64,000 nt of DNA from contig NZ_JAFVLN010000011.1 of NCBI RefSeq assembly GCF_017377775.1, positions 186,001-250,000 on the forward strand, written 5' to 3'. This DNA comes from Streptomyces sp. VRA16 Mangrove soil. Its GTDB lineage: Bacteria; Actinomycetota; Actinomycetes; Streptomycetales; Streptomycetaceae. The notes under the pieces are model-generated. The model was not told the origin of the DNA and did not search any database. It saw only the letters and a list, made by a program, of their open reading frames with translations. Positions 63,055 through 64,000 of this stretch are shown in pieces; the first letter of the stretch is position 1, and the number at the start of each line of letters is the position of its first letter. Both the position numbers and the translations under genes were made by a program.

Positions 63055-63534
63055 TCAGGTCCGCTTCATCGTGCGCACCGGCCCGCCCGGGTTCCACACC
63101 TGTACGACCAGGTACTTCTCGTCCTCGACGTACGTCCTGGTCACCTCGGTCAGCTCGGTGCGGAACAGGTGGAAGGAGTTCGGGTCGGGGACCTGCACCC
63201 GGTCGGTGTAGCGGGCGATGGCCGCCGGGTCCTCGACGAGCAGGGCGCGCCCCGAGATCCGTACGTCACCGCCGGCCATGCTCGTGCCGTCCCCCGGGTT
63301 CGCCTGGACCGCGAAACGCGGGTCGCGCATCAGGTCGCGGGCCTTGAGCGAGTCAGGCATCATGCCGAGCCACAACTCGCCGTTCAGAAAACGGACTTCG
63401 AGCCCGCTGGTACGGGGCGAACCGTCCCTGCGCAGGGTCGCGAGGACGTGGTGGACGTGGTGGCCGAAGCGCTCCTCGACCAGCTTGGCGAGGTCCGGCT
63501 CGGCGGTGGTGAAAGCGGCCCAGTTCGACGTCAT
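63055..63534 (-). CDS. PPOX-class (pyridoxamine phosphate oxidase-like) flavin/F420 protein
   Basis: A 159-residue split beta-barrel protein. Features are HHVLATLRRDGSPRTSGLEV, ELWLGMMPDSLKARDLMRDP and VRISGRALLVEDPAAIARYT, typical of PPOX-class enzymes that bind FMN or, in actinobacteria, often cofactor F420. The reaction is unknown; many such proteins reduce quinones or other electrophiles. The ATG at 63534 is chosen because codons upstream lack the family pattern. It converges on guaA. Confidence 0.88.
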   Translation of the reverse strand: MTSNWAAFTTAEPDLAKLVEERFGHHVHHVLATLRRDGSPRTSGLEVRFLNGELWLGMMPDSLKARDLMRDPRFAVQANPGDGTSMAGGDVRISGRALLVEDPAAIARYTDRVQVPDPNSFHLFRTELTEVTRTYVEDEKYLVVQVWNPGGPVRTMKRT

Positions 63535-63673
63535 GCGGCCGATTGTGCCCGCTGTACCCGACATCTCCTGTCCGGTTTCCCGACGATGGCCGGGAACGGT
63601 CCGGTGGACTGTGCGCACTCTCTTCACCGCGCGGATCTGGAGCCTTCACGGCCACGGAGGTACCTTCCGCTCC

Positions 63674-64000
63674 ATGTCGACGCCGCAGAGCCCCGCCCCC
63701 GCCCCGATACCCACGGACCGGCTGCACTTCGCCATGCCGCCGGTGCACCAGAGCGCCGCCGACGAGCGGCGGTACCGCAAGGAGCGGCTCGCGGGCGCAC
63801 TGCGGATCTTCGGGCGGCTCGGGTACGAGGACGGGGTGTCGGGACACATCACGGTCCGGGACCCGGAGTTCGCGGACTGCTACTGGGTCAATCCGTTCGG
63901 GGTGCCGCTGCGCCACATCACCGTCGGCGACCTGGTCCTCGCCAACGGGGACGGGCAGGTCGTCGAGGGGCGCCACCACGTCAACCAGGCCGCCTTCACC
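63674..64000 (+). CDS. class II aldolase/adducin-family protein (cut by window end)
   Basis: The first 109 codons of an open frame that runs off the window. After a Pro/Ala-rich start (MSTPQSPAPAPIPTDRLHF) the sequence ALRIFGRLGYEDGVSGHITV, WVNPFGVPLRHITVGDLVLA and GQVVEGRHHVNQAAF matches the start of class II aldolase/adducin domains, where the GHITVRD loop and later His residues bind the metal. Only the N-terminal half is visible, so the substrate cannot be judged. Confidence 0.88.
   Translation, partial: MSTPQSPAPAPIPTDRLHFAMPPVHQSAADERRYRKERLAGALRIFGRLGYEDGVSGHITVRDPEFADCYWVNPFGVPLRHITVGDLVLANGDGQVVEGRHHVNQAAFT

Overview
This 64-kb window is high-GC actinobacterial DNA and almost certainly comes from a Streptomyces chromosome. 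The evidence is the developmental regulator BldM behind a perfect sigma-BldN-type promoter, a WhiB-like protein, a GroEL1 with a His-rich tail, CIRCE-controlled groES-groEL, GTG starts throughout, and typical Streptomyces dispersed intergenic repeats. Gene order around groE, whiB-like, bldM, sigma factor, guaB and guaB3 agrees with what I remember of the S. coelicolor core chromosome. No rRNA, tRNA or CRISPR was seen.

Layout. 0-6 kb: tsaD, a small unknown gene, an LCP-family cell-wall ligase and a 1106-residue NACHT/membrane/WD40 protein whose last codons are duplicated in tandem just after the stop. 6-12 kb: a C45-type acyltransferase/hydrolase, a DGPF protein with its ECF42-type sigma factor, a TA-flanked MITE-like element between two convergent stop codons, a THUMP-like methyltransferase, and two overlapping polysaccharide-deacetylase lipoproteins. 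12-14.5 kb: groES-groEL1 with two CIRCE-type palindromes. 14.5-21 kb: a beta-helix membrane protein, SDR, multicopper oxidase, MOSC protein and LysR regulator. 21-26 kb: whiB-like, bldM, an ECF sigma factor, guaB and guaB3. 26-31 kb: a small membrane protein, a nucleotide-sugar dehydrogenase lacking its catalytic cysteine, glpD and an alpha/beta hydrolase.

31-40 kb holds the most interesting accessory locus, a complete FxSxx-COOH RiPP operon on the minus strand. It comprises a 55-residue precursor (fxsA, ending FNSAL) too short for ordinary gene calling, a radical SAM/SPASM maturase with a decayed HExxH extension (fxsB), an AAC(3)-like acetyltransferase, fxsC, and a giant P-loop/TIR-like/NB-ARC/TPR protein (fxsT). 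Divergent to it lies a two-helix membrane protein of the DUF4231/SLATT type facing a SLOG-type nucleotide-binding gene, a possible conflict or signalling pair.

43-54 kb is a tandem array of six Ser/Thr-kinase-type receptors. All have one membrane helix and a related extracellular domain, and one has lost the catalytic residues and is a pseudokinase. 54-64 kb: succinate-semialdehyde dehydrogenase, GMC oxidoreductase, an LAxTG cell-wall protein, a lipoprotein, a chorismate mutase behind a probable Phe/Tyr leader-peptide attenuator, guaA, a PPOX-family protein, and the start of a class II aldolase cut by the window edge.

How genes work together: guaB, guaB3 and guaA serve GMP synthesis; groES/groEL form one heat-shock unit; the DGPF protein and ECF42 sigma form a recognised pair; fxsA-B-aac-C-T form one translationally coupled peptide-modification operon; the kinase array looks like duplicated envelope sensors. 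Convergent genes are repeatedly separated by long perfect hairpins that can terminate both ways.
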